Assembly (NCBI GenBank): GCA_029718625.1
Contig: CM056383.1
Coordinates: 21,739,930-21,803,929 of the forward strand
Source: Synaphobranchus kaupii
Taxonomy: Eukaryota; Chordata; Actinopteri; Anguilliformes; Synaphobranchidae
Length of the DNA stretch: 64,000 bases
Direction: 5' to 3'
Positions within the stretch are counted from its first letter, which is position 1, and every line of letters starts with the position of its first letter. The position numbers were made by a program, and so were the translations under genes. A model generated the notes under the pieces. The model made no database searches. It saw only the letters and a list, made by a program, of their open reading frames with translations, and was not told the DNA's origin. Below, piece after piece: positions 44,235 to 55,517 of this stretch.

Positions 44235-47208
44235 CTTGCTCAAGAGTGGTGTACTTGTCTGCTTCCGTTTTCTTAAAGACTGTGGAGGGTGGGATGGCCT
44301 TGAGGAACCCATCCACAATGCTGGGATGGCCTTGAGGAACCCACCCACAATGCTGGGATGGCCTTGAGGAACCCATCCACAATGCTGGGATGGCCTTGAG
44401 GAACCCATCCACAATGCTGGGATGGCCTTGAGGAACCCATCCACAATGCTGGGATGGCCTTGAGGAACCCATCCACAATGCTGGGATGGCCTTGAGGAAC
44501 CCACCCACAATGCTGGGATGGCCTTGAGGAACCCATCCACAATGCTGGGATGGTCTTGAGGAACCCATCCACAATGCTGGGATGGTCTTGAGGAACCCAT
44601 CCACAATGCTGGGATGGCCTTGAGGAACCCACCCACAATGCTGGGATGGTCTTGAGGAACCCATCCACAATGCTGGGATGGCCTTGAGGAACCCATCCAC
44701 AATGCTGTCTCTGTTATGGAGTGGCCAGGACCTGTGCTCAAAGACATCACAGTCCTCGCAAAACCACTCTGATGGCAGAGACTCCGACAGCCAGTCTGCA
44801 GGCAGGCAGTCTGTGCACCTTAAAATAGAAGAGCATTTTTCAACCTAGGGAAACTCGATCTGAAATATATATGAAAAATGGGTATCACTTTATAATAATG
44901 TCTTGTAATAGATCATTAGTATGGCATTTGTTCATTATTTACCATTTATAACTCATTATTCCTACATTCACAAACATCTATAAATGTATTAATTAACATG
45001 AATTAAAAGTATTTTGAGACCCATGTTGATGATAATGTATTTTTTTTTTTAATTGACTGAATGATTTACAGACACACACACCAAGCCCCAGCCCCACCCA
45101 CTGGAACCAGGAGGACATATAAGATAAATTGTTCACAAGTTCTCTCCCAGTTGTCCAGCGAGTCTCTGATCTTTACGTAATTCATGTTAATACACTTATA
45201 GACGTTTGTGAATGTAGGAATAATGAGTTATAAATAGTAAGTAAATAATGAACAAATGGCGTACTAATGATCTATTACAAGACATTATTATAAAGTGTTA
45301 CCGAAAAATGGATATACCATACAATACTTGACAAAACAAAAAACAGGCGGCACCTTATTACAGCAGCCTGGCTGCAGCGACAGCATAGTTCTTGACCAAC
45401 AGCCTCTGTGTCCAGGAGACATTTTAGGTGGTAAGGGCGAGCCTCTTTCCACTGTTCTTGGGCTGCTGACTGGCGCAAGGGCCAACTTGAGGAGGTGCTC
45501 GGTTGGAGCTCATTGGGCACAACTGGGCAGGACTTCAGGATTTCACCAAGTCTCTGCATGTTTCGGTCTGTTAAAGAAATGACAATTGACCTGAATGCAT
45601 TAAGATCAGTATTACAGTAACTACAGTATTACCCCATTTCACACTGGCTATTTTGGCACCGTGTTTGGGGAGATTGCTGGGGCTAACCCCTAAAGGTCGG
45701 TACTAACACTGCTCCGGAGCAGGGTAAGCTAGCCCAGGGCTAAGGTTGATGCTAGCCCACTTTAGACTGTGCAGGTGTGAACACTCGCTTAGCCCGGAGC
45801 TAAAATCTCTCTTAGCCTAGGGCAGTGTGCATTGGTTTAGAGCGTATTTGTAACGTATTTCTGTTGTAATCATTTCATTCTAGAATGTAAACATTGTTCA
45901 CGTGTATCAACTGACATTTAACAAGATGCAGTGCAAATTGTTAACCCTGGGTTGAGATTTAGCCATGGGTTAACAATGTACAATGTGAAAAGGGGTTAGG
46001 ATAACCTAGGGCTAACTTTAACTATGTACAGTGTGAAAAGCATATAAGAAGATATTCTTACCAAAGTGTTCTTGAGCTTTAAAATCCTCCATGGGTGTCA
46101 GTTGAGGATCCTTTGGGCTGCTAGGTGTGACTGTAAAACATTAAGGACAGAGCCATATAGTTTATGACAAATCACACTTTGAAGAAAATTGTTATTTGGT
46201 TGACAATGTGGCAGAACTCTCTGGAGAACACTGAGAACGGTCAACGCATCCCGCATTTTTTTGGTTCTGGGAAAAAGCCCTCAAGTCAAGTAGAACCCTT
46301 AAAGAAACAGGTGGGTTTCTTACAGGATTCTTCTCAGGATTTTGTTTTTGCTACAAGTGGCATACAAACTAGAGACCTCCATTTGCAGCAACCTATTCGG
46401 ATACTATAAATCACCAAGATACCAAAACTTTAAAAGTGGCAACCCGTAAGTGTGGAAATTGTATCATGGCCACGCCAACGCTTCGCATTATGAATGTTTA
46501 ACCAAAACTACACTCATGGGCAATGTTGCTGAGCTCTGAATCTCTATAGAGCAAGCCACAAACAGTAGCAAGATATTGGTTGCCAGTAGAGTAGTATAAA
46601 ACAATGTTGTCATTTGAACAACTATGTTATTGCAATACTTCAAACTCCACTTGCAGCAGTTGTGGATTGGTGCTTTACAGATAGTTTAACTATGCTTAAA
46701 ATTAGTTTACAAAATTTGTAGTATTTCAGAAAAAAAGCTGAAGCCTGACATTGTATCCCTCCACGTTTCTCCACACATCTGCTCCTACTCCTCCTTCTGA
46801 CCACAGGATTTCCTGCACCATCTCTTTTCCGCCATTGAAAAGAGGCTTCTTCATGTGAACTTGTAGCCTTCTCCTTGTGCACTGCTGCCTGTTTTTGGAA
46901 AATTCTAAATCAGTAAACATTGCCTTTATAAAATTGTTGAAGGAACAGCAATGGAGATGCTAATGTTACTGTTAACTGCTGCATGGTCTGATTTAGTATA
47001 GACCAAGTGCATTGGCAATCTTTGCTGTTACCTCGACCCAGGAGGTAGGACCTTGTATTATTCAATAGTGCTAATGAACTCATTAGTCTTGAGTAGAATT
47101 CTGAAATAACCCTAAACAGAAAAAACTTACCTTGGCTTCCTTTAAATAAAAGTCACTCAAGAGCGCAGCCATTTGAATCCTCGCCTCTGAAGGATTGTTG
47201 GAGGCCAT
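44235..47208 (-). CDS. Cysteine-rich protein with a CxC-type zinc module (KDZ-transposon-like), 3' end not found
   Basis: Five phase-compatible exons: 47208-47131 (ATG, MASNNPSEARIQMAALLSD), 46888-46819, 46130-46062 (TPSSPKDPQLTPMEDFKAQ), 45567-45354 and 44818-44235. Exon 4 ends with ELCCRCSQAAVIR; exon 5 continues CTDCLPADWL, EWFCEDCDVFEHRSWPLHNR and DSIVDGFLKAIP, then after the minisatellite PSTVFKKTEADKYTTLEQ and a donor (gtatgt). The spacing C..C...C..C...WFC..CD...H...LHNR...DGF..IPP resembles the CxC domains found with KDZ (Kyakuja-Dileera-Zisupton) transposases, as I recall them. Those domains are thought to bind zinc; no catalytic KDZ domain is visible here. Exon 2's donor (gtgcag) is weak. 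The stretch just upstream of the ATG is the inverted duplicate of 27955-28480. It may be a transposon-derived gene or a truncated element. Confidence 0.6.
44290..44706 (-). repeat. 32 bp minisatellite, 13 units, inside a conserved coding exon
   Basis: The unit on the minus strand contains gtggatgggttcctcaagg and ccatcccagcatt. Since 32 is not divisible by 3, the three frames rotate, giving a 32-residue super-repeat (DGFLKAIPALWMG..., then SRPSQHCGWVPQGHPSIV). The 13 units are equivalent to one original plus 12 extra (384 bases, exactly 128 codons). The frame entering from DSIVDGF therefore leaves correctly into PPSTVFKK. Variants (gatggt for gatggc, acccacc for acccatc) mark individual units. 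Confidence 0.9.
44881..45302. mobile_element. hAT-type MITE, 422 bp, in an intron
   Basis: Long terminal inverted repeats start GGTATCACTTTATAATAATG and end with the complement (cattattataaagtgttacc); homology extends about 120 bp into each arm. The element is flanked by an exact 8 bp duplication GAAAAATG (44873-44880 and 45303-45310), the hAT hallmark. It lies between the last two exons of the cysteine-rich gene, about 50 bases from the exon ending at 45354. Confidence 0.9.
45628..46045. mobile_element. Palindromic MITE with CCCAGGGCTAA-type words
   Basis: The ends read 'ccccatttcacactggct' and '..acagtgtgaaaagcat', with internal inverted words 'cagggctaa', 'ttaaccctggg' and 'cctagggctaac'. 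No protein is encoded. Boundaries are approximate and no clear target duplication was found. It is intronic in the cysteine-rich gene. Confidence 0.55.
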
Positions 47209-47274
47209 TACACAGACAGGTGAACAAAAAAAAGACACGTAAACAGACAAACGGATACTGACAGAGACAGCAAG

Positions 47275-47338
47275 AGATTGATAGATGGATGATAGATGAT
47301 AGACAGATGATAGATAGGTAGATAGATAGATAGATAGA
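47275..47338. repeat. GATA-type microsatellite
   Basis: Imperfect and then perfect gata/gatg units, just 5' of the first exon of the minus-strand gene. Confidence 0.9.
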
Positions 47339-47850
47339 CTTGGCTCTTAAAAGAGCCTTTGGGTTCGTTTATAAAAAGAAGAAAGATGGTAGAGTTGATG
47401 GGGACTGGGAGCAATGAAGCTGCAAGGTAAGGAGAGAAAGGAATACCAATTAATTCCTTGCCTATAACTACTGATCAAATGCTAAACCATCTACAACCAA
47501 AATTCACAAATCAAAATTATTCAGGGGTGGAGTTGCCCTGAGCACTGATCTTCAGTCAGTTTTAGTTTATCGTTATAATGGTTGAATTTAGGATTGGCTG
47601 AAGACACAGCTGATCCTGGATCTGCAACTATGGACCCTTTTCAAAGTTTCCAAAAAGTATGCGCGCTGCCTGGATCCACAATGCGGCATCTAAATGAAGG
47701 ATGTTGCCATTTTTAAGTCATAATTAAAATGAAATCACATCGTCCTGTAGCACCTGTACTTATTGGCAGTCACCTTTTTTGTATGCTTGAGATATTACTC
47801 TGTCCATATTGTTGGATATCTAGTGTTCGACAATATGCATACATGTTAAA
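47310..47850 (-). repeat. ~520 bp repeat (inverted partner 27955-28480), upstream of the cysteine-rich gene
   Basis: Reverse complement of the 28 kb copy, including a histone-like stem-loop at 47342-47357 (GGCTCT TTTA AGAGCC on the minus strand). On the minus strand it ends about 130 bases upstream of the gene's ATG, so it could contain its promoter. From 47851 to 48575 nothing is recognised. Confidence 0.8.
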
Positions 47851-49122
47851 CAACAAATTAACCGTACGTTTGATTTATTTTCACTTTTTTTAAGCAACCA
47901 CTAAAGCGGATGCTGGTTGCCGTTGGCAACGTCTACAAACTTGCATCAGCGTCTGAGCAGTTTTCCAGCGTTATGTTGGTTGTGTTACTGAGTTGACTAG
48001 CTGACTATCTTGTTTATTACAGGTAGCTACACTGAATGATGGACACACCTACATGGCGACTACTTACATCAAGGAGTTGTCTGCATCAAATCTGAACAGA
48101 TTAACTTATCGTTTACTGCTTAGCACGTTTACTGGCAAACAATTGTTGCGGATCAACCAATTGATACAATTAGTCATATATAAAAACATTTTTTTAAATT
48201 GTGTAATATTTAAGTAATCGGCCGAGAGTTTTGTGACTTGTTTGGCTTTATATACACTAATTTGCTAGTAATTGTCATACGACCATATGGCTAGCTAATG
48301 TAGGTTAACTAGCAAACTGTGAATCCAGCTGTCTTCAACTCAGACTGTAGAAAAATATGGACAAAGTGACTGACGTCACCCATCAACTGTCCATAGGCTT
48401 GTGAAAAGCGTTTTGAAACAGCAAAGTGTTACCAAGTTGTACAAAATTTGGAGCCAGAGATTGCACAGTAGGGAGCAGGGGGACTCTTATAAGTCCTGGT
48501 CGGTCCACAAAGTGCATTAGATACTAGTGACGCGCAGTGACTTCAACAAAATGTTAAAACAGTGTACAAACAACACAATGGGCTCTAGTTTCAAACCGGC
48601 GCAAACCAGCGCAAGGGGACGGTATAGTCAAACGCAAGCTTGTTGACAGCATCAACGTCTTAAAACTGGCGCTATGGCGTTTCTCAGCAATACCGCCAGG
48701 ATCAACAAATTCTCAACATAACATCCTTTCGCTTGCGCTGCAGTGGGATGGGTGGCGCTGTCTGGGGCGTGTTCTAAAATACTTTTGGCGTAGTGACAAT
48801 TTGAACCAACGAAAACCCATTGCGTTATGATCAGCTGGAACCACCTCTTAGCGGCAACGCAATAGACTCTGGCAATTTGACAACTTATTAGTCATGTAGT
48901 TCTATGTAGTGTCTATAGGTGATGCCAACATTACACTTCCATTTAATGAACAAATAGCCTATAATTATTATTATTAATTAATTTTAATTTAAACTACTAG
49001 AATAAAACAGGACAGCTTACAAGAAACTTTCGATCATGTAGGCCAATAGCCTATAATATATAAATTACACATTGGCACAGTTGAATCATAAGCCTACCAC
49101 TACACAATACACAGAAAGGATA

Positions 49123-49620
49123 TCCCAGATAGCAAGCGAACGTTGAATCGACTTAGATTCAATGTGGAATGCTGACGTTGATTCAACATCAATTTGCTCA
49201 TCGAGATCAAGTTGATTCAACATCAGAATACCGACAAATATTGAATAATCAAGGTTAAATATAGCTAAACGTGATGTTTAAAAGTTGTAACGTTTGTCGC
49301 CATCACTGACTCACTCCATTAGCTAACTGAACTAGTTAGTAGCCGATAATGTCAGTAACTGTAGCCTAAATAATTCGCCTAACGTCATATTGCTTTGCCA
49401 GCTATTTGGTAGGCCTAGACATTAATTACTGAAGACGTAATAAAATTGATAAAAATACAACTTCATTGCAGTGAGTGTACTGTGGGCGAAAAAATAATCA
49501 ATTTAGATTATTATTCAATATTTGTCGGTATTCTGACGTTGATTAGCAAATTGATGTTGAATCAACGTCGGAATTCCACATTGAATCTACGTCGATTCAA
49601 CGTTCGCTTGCTATCTGGGA
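49123..49620. mobile_element. MITE, 498 bp, nested in the Harbinger element
   Basis: Terminal inverted repeats TCCCAGATAGCAAGCGAACG extend over 50 bp and more (through 'gttgaatc' and 'ttgatgttgaatcaac'). TA is present on both flanks (49121-49122 and 49621-49622), suggesting a Tc1/mariner-type target. No coding capacity. Confidence 0.8.
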
Positions 49621-49931
49621 TACTTTCAGCGGGTGTCCTTCCTCAACTATACGACAATGAATGCAGTAAAAAGTCAAAACTCGCATTTTTTCTCAATTGT
49701 GGGTTCCCCGGGGTGCTTGGTGCTATCGACTGCACGCACATACAAATCCGCGCACCACCCGAGCATGCAATAGTTTTCGTCAATCGCAAAGGAACACATT
49801 CCATCAATGTCCAGGTGACATGCGACAAAATTAGCTTGCCCCACCTGCACCAGTGGTCGCGGTCCCCATCACAGCCAGAGCAAAGAGAAATCAACTGGCT
49901 GAGCGGTTTAATAGGGCTAGATAAATGGTAA
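49621..49931 (+). pseudogene. Harbinger transposase (DDE) fragment
   Basis: The plus frame reads GVLGAIDCTHIQIRAPPEHA and then FVNRKGTHSINVQVTCD. This is the first-Asp block (AIDCTHI) and the HSINVQ block of HARBI1-like nucleases. The N-terminal part is replaced by the nested MITE, and the frame then loses family similarity (HQWSRSPSQPEQ), so both ends are missing. Confidence 0.8.
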
Positions 49932-50282
49932 GTATCGGATCAGCTTTTAAAATGAACATTTCAATGCATGTTCCCACGTAGAATCATACACACATCCAAG
50001 TTGACGGTCCAGTGCGTTTGGGTTGCTCATTATGAAATTGCATGGAGCGATTGTGTTCCAACTGGCTTTTTTTTAAAGCATGAGAACAACAATTTGATTG
50101 GCTACCATAGAGACACACCTTGGACATTTAAACCCAGCCTTTTAGCAATACCGCCATAAGGTGCGCCAAGATTGCCGTCATGAAATTACCAAATTTCTCG
50201 CCGACACGCCCTCAGAGCGATACCGCCAAGCGATTACTCTTGCGTTCACCATTGCGTTTGGTTTATTAAAATAGAGCCCAAT

Positions 50283-50585
50283 AACTTAACAAATCGGCAC
50301 ACAGGGAGACAATAGGCGAAGAAAAAGCACCTATTGCGACTACATGTTCTCGTGGGAAAAATGTATTGACATTTTGATCGCATTTGGTACCATTGACTTG
50401 CATTGAAAAACGGGCCAGAAAAACCTGCGCTGTGTCCGAATCAGCACCCTTCCATACTATTGAGTAGGCTTGTGGAGTAGACAGGACGAGAAAGTCGTTA
50501 AGTAGGCTTTTCTCTAAATGCAGTATACTTAAAACGCCTGTATGATATACTTACTTCGGGGGGTTTCACTGAGTATATTGGGGAG
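50283..50585. other. Spacer between nested elements
   Basis: 'gctgtgtccgaatcagcacc' and 'ttgagtaggcttgtggagta' resemble the terminal part of the 53.2 kb MITE family, suggesting an outer element that the 50586 insertion has split. Not resolved. Confidence 0.35.
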
Positions 50586-51690
50586 TAGGTCTGTGACGAT
50601 TATAAAATTTTGACGATATATTGTCACGAAAAAAATGGCAATATACGATATAATTGTCGTTTTTTCAAATTTTTTAAATATTATTATTGTTACAGTATTG
50701 CCTCATAACAGATGCTCCAATTACAAACACTTTTATGGAAGATTTATTTATCTAAAATAGATAAAACAGTACATCACATAAAATGTAAAACTTGACAAAA
50801 ATATAGTGCTTCTGCCCTGATTTAAAAAAATAAGTGCATCACTCTGAGGCTGCTATTGTCTTGTAAACGAGAGAAAACATTGCATGTTTCATATTGAATG
50901 AATAATATTGTATAATTAAGCAATAACATACGAGACATAAATTTGCCTTGGAAATTTTGTTCTGAACAATTTTAGAACACATGTTAAACTAGGGCTGCGG
51001 TCCAATCCGTTAAATGTTCTGCCCTCCTGCACTTCCACTCGCCACTTGGGAGGATGTGACGCAGCACCAAAACAACACGAGTAGACACTCGAACCAACGG
51101 GGAGGAGCAAGGGAGGGAGTATGGAATTATTTGAATTGGACTGGTCAAATCTGTGTATGCATACTAGCCTAGATTGCTTTGCAGGTAGCACAGAAGTATA
51201 AAACAAAAAAACGTGCAGTCCGTTAAAAGATACAGACATGGCCGATTCGGACAGGATTAAAATAACGAGATCCTCAGGTAATAATTACATTACCCCACCT
51301 CCCCGAGTAAAACTTATCCCATCCGAATAGGGCTGGAACAATTCGCAATTCGCTCGTTCCCTCGAGCCAAATTGAGGGTCGAGGGACTAATTTCACATAC
51401 TTCACTGGCATTTTAAACAGATTGGACTGCACTCGCCCTTGGCAACGCCCAACTTTCGGTTTCTAAAGGGATTCCCCCATGTGGAAGTGGCGACGGGAAG
51501 TGTAGGAGGGCAGAACATTTAACGGATTGGACCGCAGCTACAGTAGCCTAGGCAGTCAGTCAGACGCGTGAGTTTATTTGAAAAAAAAAAAAAGGAATGA
51601 CAGGCAGACAGCACACTAATTAGCATATTGAGATTTCATAAACTAAAAAAATAGTGATTTCTTGTTTAGACGATCATTGGCACAGCCCTA
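50586..51690. mobile_element. hAT-type element, 1105 bp, non-autonomous
   Basis: Ends TAGGTCTGTG and, inverted, TAGGGCTGTG, with an exact 8 bp duplication TTGGGGAG at 50578-50585 and 51691-51698. There is no transposase inside. It carries another nested MITE at 50993-51541. Confidence 0.85.
50993..51541. mobile_element. MITE nested in the hAT element, with an exon-like segment
   Basis: Inverted ends 'gctgcggtccaatccgttaa' and its complement run for about 55 bp. In the middle (51238-51279) the plus strand has ATGGCCGATTCGG opening a short frame (MADSDRIKITRSS) that ends at a gtaata donor, like a captured or remnant first exon. The adjacent block is shared with 18755-18815. Confidence 0.65.
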
Positions 51691-51699
51691 TTGGGGAGC

Positions 51700-52505
51700 A
51701 TACTTTTCAAGTCGTACGCAAACAATATGGTCGCATAAATATAATGTGCAGCTTCGTTTTAAAAAATGAGGCGCAGCTTCGCTGACGTTTTCCTTCAAAA
51801 ACAACACGTGACATGGCTGTGCAAAGGATGGGACGTCTTATGACACTTCCACAGTAGTATGGAGGATATTGTTTTCCATATTGCACTTTGCGCACTAAAC
51901 AGCACACATCTGCCAGTACACTGTACGCAGGAGACAGGACGCAGTAAATAGGGCTCTGATTCAGACACATGCATAGACATTCATATTTAACTAGACAGGA
52001 AAGTACGCCCTCAGCTAACCAAGCAGTGAGGCACCCGGAAGTAAGCCTGTACTGCGCGGTGTCTGTGGGCTGTGAGCGCAAAATATTGGAGCTCCCATCA
52101 ATGATGTTTCCCATCAGACCTTTGAAGCCAAAATTAAACGTCCCGATGATATTTTTTAACTCGATTAACAATCGTCACATTTCATATGAAAAGCATTGAG
52201 ATTGAGAAAATATGTTAAATTTTTTGAAAAATCAACTTAATAAATATTTCCCCAACACTTCTGGGCCAAAACAATCATTGTTTCACTAACTGCTACACAT
52301 ATTGAAAGTTATGGTCACAAAAAATTGACCGATTAGGTTTTCTTTGGTTATCAAATCAGCTTGTTTTTTCTCCATTGATTTCAATGGGCATAAAGCTCTT
52401 TTGCGCTCAACAAGCATACTTCCGGGGGCTGGCCCCTCCCACCCTCTATGGACACACTGGTGACAGAGAGCAACAAGACCAGGAAGTGAGCTTCAAAAAC
52501 GAAGC
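51700..52505. other. Spacer, nothing recognised
   Basis: No credible gene. The frame at 51707-52171 (minus) has no family resemblance. Confidence 0.4.
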
Positions 52506-52507
52506 CA

Positions 52508-53230
52508 GGGCTGCATTCGAATCCAATTTAACATGCTCCCTTCCCTTGCTGTCTTCCCTCGAGAGAGCTATCTTGTGACGCAATTTCCTACGTGCAAGAA
52601 GCAAACTTAAAAGGTGCTCAGCAAAGGGAGGATTGACGAGAAACAAACAAAAACAGAACTGAACTGCCCTCGCAACATTTCAGAAGTGCAACACCATAGA
52701 GTTGAAATGTAACCGCCCACTTTTTCAATGTGGAGCATTGCATTGTGGGATTTCTTTCTTGCTGGAAGCTTGCATTTTATACCCTTGGTGGGAGGGAGAA
52801 TAAACTAGGGAGCGAGGGAATACAATTACTCCCTCCCCTTTATTAAACTGGATCCGAATCGCATCCCTGCTTCAAGGGGGGAATCCCGAAAAAGCCAGGA
52901 TGAAATATGGCAGGCAAAACAAGTGCGATTCGGATCCAATTTAGGGGGAGGGAGTAATTCTATAAATATAATTAGTATGCTAATTATATTACCTCAGTTC
53001 CCTCACAATGCAATGCTCCACGCAAGTGGGAGGTCACGTTTCAACTCTATGGGGTAGCATTCCTATATCGGCTGCGAGAGCCATTCAGTTCCGTTTTGTT
53101 TTGTTTCTCATCTATCCTCCCTTGCAGAGCACCTGTTAAGTTTGCTTGCTCCACGTAGCAAATTATGTCACAGGATAGCTCACTCGAGGGAAGTGAGCAA
53201 GGGAAGGGAATGTGTAAAATTAGGGCTGTG
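52508..53230. mobile_element. Foldback element, about 300 bp imperfect arms
   Basis: 52508-52870 mirrors 52925-53230: 'gctcccttcccttgct' with 'agcaagggaagggaa', 'ctcgagagagctat' with 'atagctcactcgag', 'ggaggattgacgagaaacaa' with 'ttgtttctcatctatcctcc', and 'gcattgcattgtgg' with 'ctcacaatgcaatgc'. Non-coding. Confidence 0.75.
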
Positions 53231-53415
53231 TTCGGAATGGCTCCATATACGCTTTATAGTGCACTATTTAAGGGATTGGCTATTTTGATGGCTGTCTAAT
53301 TCTAATTCTCTTAATTCTCACTTGAGAACACTGAGGATTAGAACATCCTACAAAAAGGCTGATTCCCCAAATAGTGTACTATAAAGCGTAGGGAGCCATT
53401 CCAAACCCAGCCTCG
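53228..53415. mobile_element. Short MITE (about 185 bp)
   Basis: Ends 'ggctgtgttcggaatggct' and 'agccattccaaacccagcc' with matching sub-terminal 'tatagtgcactattt' and 'aaatagtgtactata'. A related end begins at about 55518 (aggctgtgttcggaatcgct). No clear target duplication. Confidence 0.7.
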
Positions 53416-53689
53416 TTTTTGGACCCTTGGTTCAACTGATCTGGAAAAAGGAAAATTGACTTTTACGTTCCCACAGCAATTAACGTTACTATAATGAATT
53501 ACTTGGCTATACTGACCACAGTAGCTAGCTATCTATGTAGATAAAGAAGCTATTTAAAAAATATAAATTTTCGTAGATTGCCACCTTTCAAAAGACACGT
53601 GACTTTTATTGACAGTCTTGTCATATTTTTGTCAAGAGCTCCAACGTTAAACTATGAATATGGGGAAATTATCCGGCTTATGTTGTCAT

Positions 53690-55195
53690 TGTAGAAGTAA
53701 AACGGACTTTCAGCGAATTTTCCTATTTTTAAATGGAAACGCCGTCTTTCTAGGAGCCACTCTTGCCTGGCTCGACATGAAAAGGAGCCAGGGTGAAATT
53801 AAGTAACGTTAGGCTAAACTTTAGCTAGCCACGTTATCTAATGTTTGCACGATGAAATACTGAGCCAGCTATCAGAAATTACAAAGAATATAACACTTCC
53901 ACATCAGAAATACAACGATGAAATTACAACAACATACCATAATCTTCATTTAACGTTAAACGCAAACTATTTCAATACCAGCATTTCCAACATATCTTAC
54001 CGGGAGAAGGAGTTAAATCGCAATGGTGGATGTGGCGCGAAACGGTCGTATTCCAAGTGTCCCGTGGCGCAAAACGGTTGTGTTCCAAGTCTCCTGATCT
54101 TGGGTCAGCGTTGCGTTGCTTTCGTGCGTGACTGACCATTGGATTAGGGCGGACAAAACTGATCCGAGACAAGTTATTATGGGCAAACTCTTAAATTTTG
54201 GTCGGCCAACAACATATTCGCACTGACTACAAAATCCGTTCAAAACACAAAGAAGCCTAGGCCAAAGTGTATAGAAACCTATATTGACATAAAACAACAT
54301 TAGAACAGTAGCCTATCACATCAGGACAAACGTTAATAACGTTAATCCCATATTTAGATTTAAACTACCATTATCCGTCGGGTAGTGAAAGTTCCCTGCC
54401 TAAAATGGCCCATATTTATCGTGTCACCACCACGACTGCTCCGTGTCATTGGCTACATTGCATTGGCGAAGTTTGTTGTTAGCTATCACGTAAAAATATA
54501 AGCCAAATGGTAGGCCATATACACCTTTATTGCATTAAAAGTAAAATCATTAGAACAGTAGCCTATCATAACTGGACAAATAATATAGCGACACAGTGAG
54601 CAAAAGCCGGAACCGTCGACGAGGGTGGAACAGAGATCTCTGGGTGGAAATCTAACATTAGGCTGAGAGACGTTTTGACACTTTTTTTTTTACATGAACG
54701 TCAATTTAGCCGTAATTGGCTCAAGTTTTACCCGAATATAGCCTGGCTACATCCCAGCCGCTTAAAACCTTTTAACTTTTCAACCAAATTTAGCCGGTTT
54801 TATACCTGAACGCGAGACGGCGTCTCACCGACCGGCTTTCAACACAAAATATGTTCACTGAGTAACCCCATTTTTAGATTGAAAACACCATTATCAGTTG
54901 AATATTGAAAGCGAAATTCCCTGCCTAAAATGGGACAGATTTATCGTGTCATCACCAACTGCAATGCGCCATATAAAATGCATTGGAAACGTTTCAAACG
55001 CCGTCCGATATTGAAAGTGAAATTCCTTGCCTAAAATAGACCAGATTTATCGTGTCACCACCACGACTGCTCTGCGCCATATAAAATGCATTGGCAAAGT
55101 TATCGTGTTAGTATCACGTAATATTGGACATTAACGTAACAATACCACGAAATCTTGAGTGGACAATCGTGTCTATATCACGAATTGGCGTGCTA
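53690..55195 (+). repeat. 1.5 kb repeat, copy B (inverted partner 25105-26630)
   Basis: Reverse complement of copy A over its length, ending at 'gtgctatagggttg'. Past that point the two copies differ: copy A runs into a LINE, copy B into 'tcacaacagctgctag'. No protein family was found in its frames. Boundaries are approximate. Confidence 0.75.
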
Positions 55196-55249
55196 TAGGG
55201 TTGTCACAACAGCTGCTAGCAGCAACATGGTTTACTTTTAGAGTAAGCC

Positions 55250-55515
55250 AGCCACCCAGTAAACATGCGTTGGTTGGGCCAACGTTGGTTAATGGTCATT
55301 ATGGTTGGCGACGGTCACCGTCTCCTGCCAACGTTGGCACACTGTTGGAATGTGACTGTAGCCCAACAGTTAAATATTTCGTCGTGAGCCAATATTGGTA
55401 CAACGCTGGAATACCACTCTTTCCCAACCGTCGCATCATCGTCATGAACCAACATTACCACACCGTTGGCATTGTGATTTTAACCCAACCGTCGCATTTT
55501 AATCGTAGACCAACC
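55250..55515. repeat. Degenerate CCAACGTTGG-type tandem repeat
   Basis: The words 'ccaacgttgg', 'cccaacagt', 'caatattggtacaacg' and 'cccaaccgtcgca' recur in about four ~60-90 bp units. The plus frame 55159-55518 is open by virtue of the repeat and is not a gene. Confidence 0.65.
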
Positions 55516-55517
55516 TA

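Larger units (their letters stand above)
48580..50279. mobile_element. PIF-Harbinger element, 1.7 kb, internally disrupted
   Basis: Ends GGGCTCTAGTTT and its inverted counterpart (..aaaatagagccc), with a 3 bp target duplication AAT at 48577-48579 and 50280-50282. A transposase fragment lies inside at 49620-49930, and a second MITE (49123-49620) has inserted directly in front of it. Sub-terminal words 'ggcgcaa' and 'taccgcca' are repeated at both ends. Confidence 0.85.

Noticed and set aside
44199..44750. The other two minus-strand frames through the 32 bp minisatellite as separate proteins.
   Set aside because: Only one frame joins the cysteine-rich sequence on one side with VFKKTEADKYTTLEQ on the other. 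The rest are rotations of the repeat.
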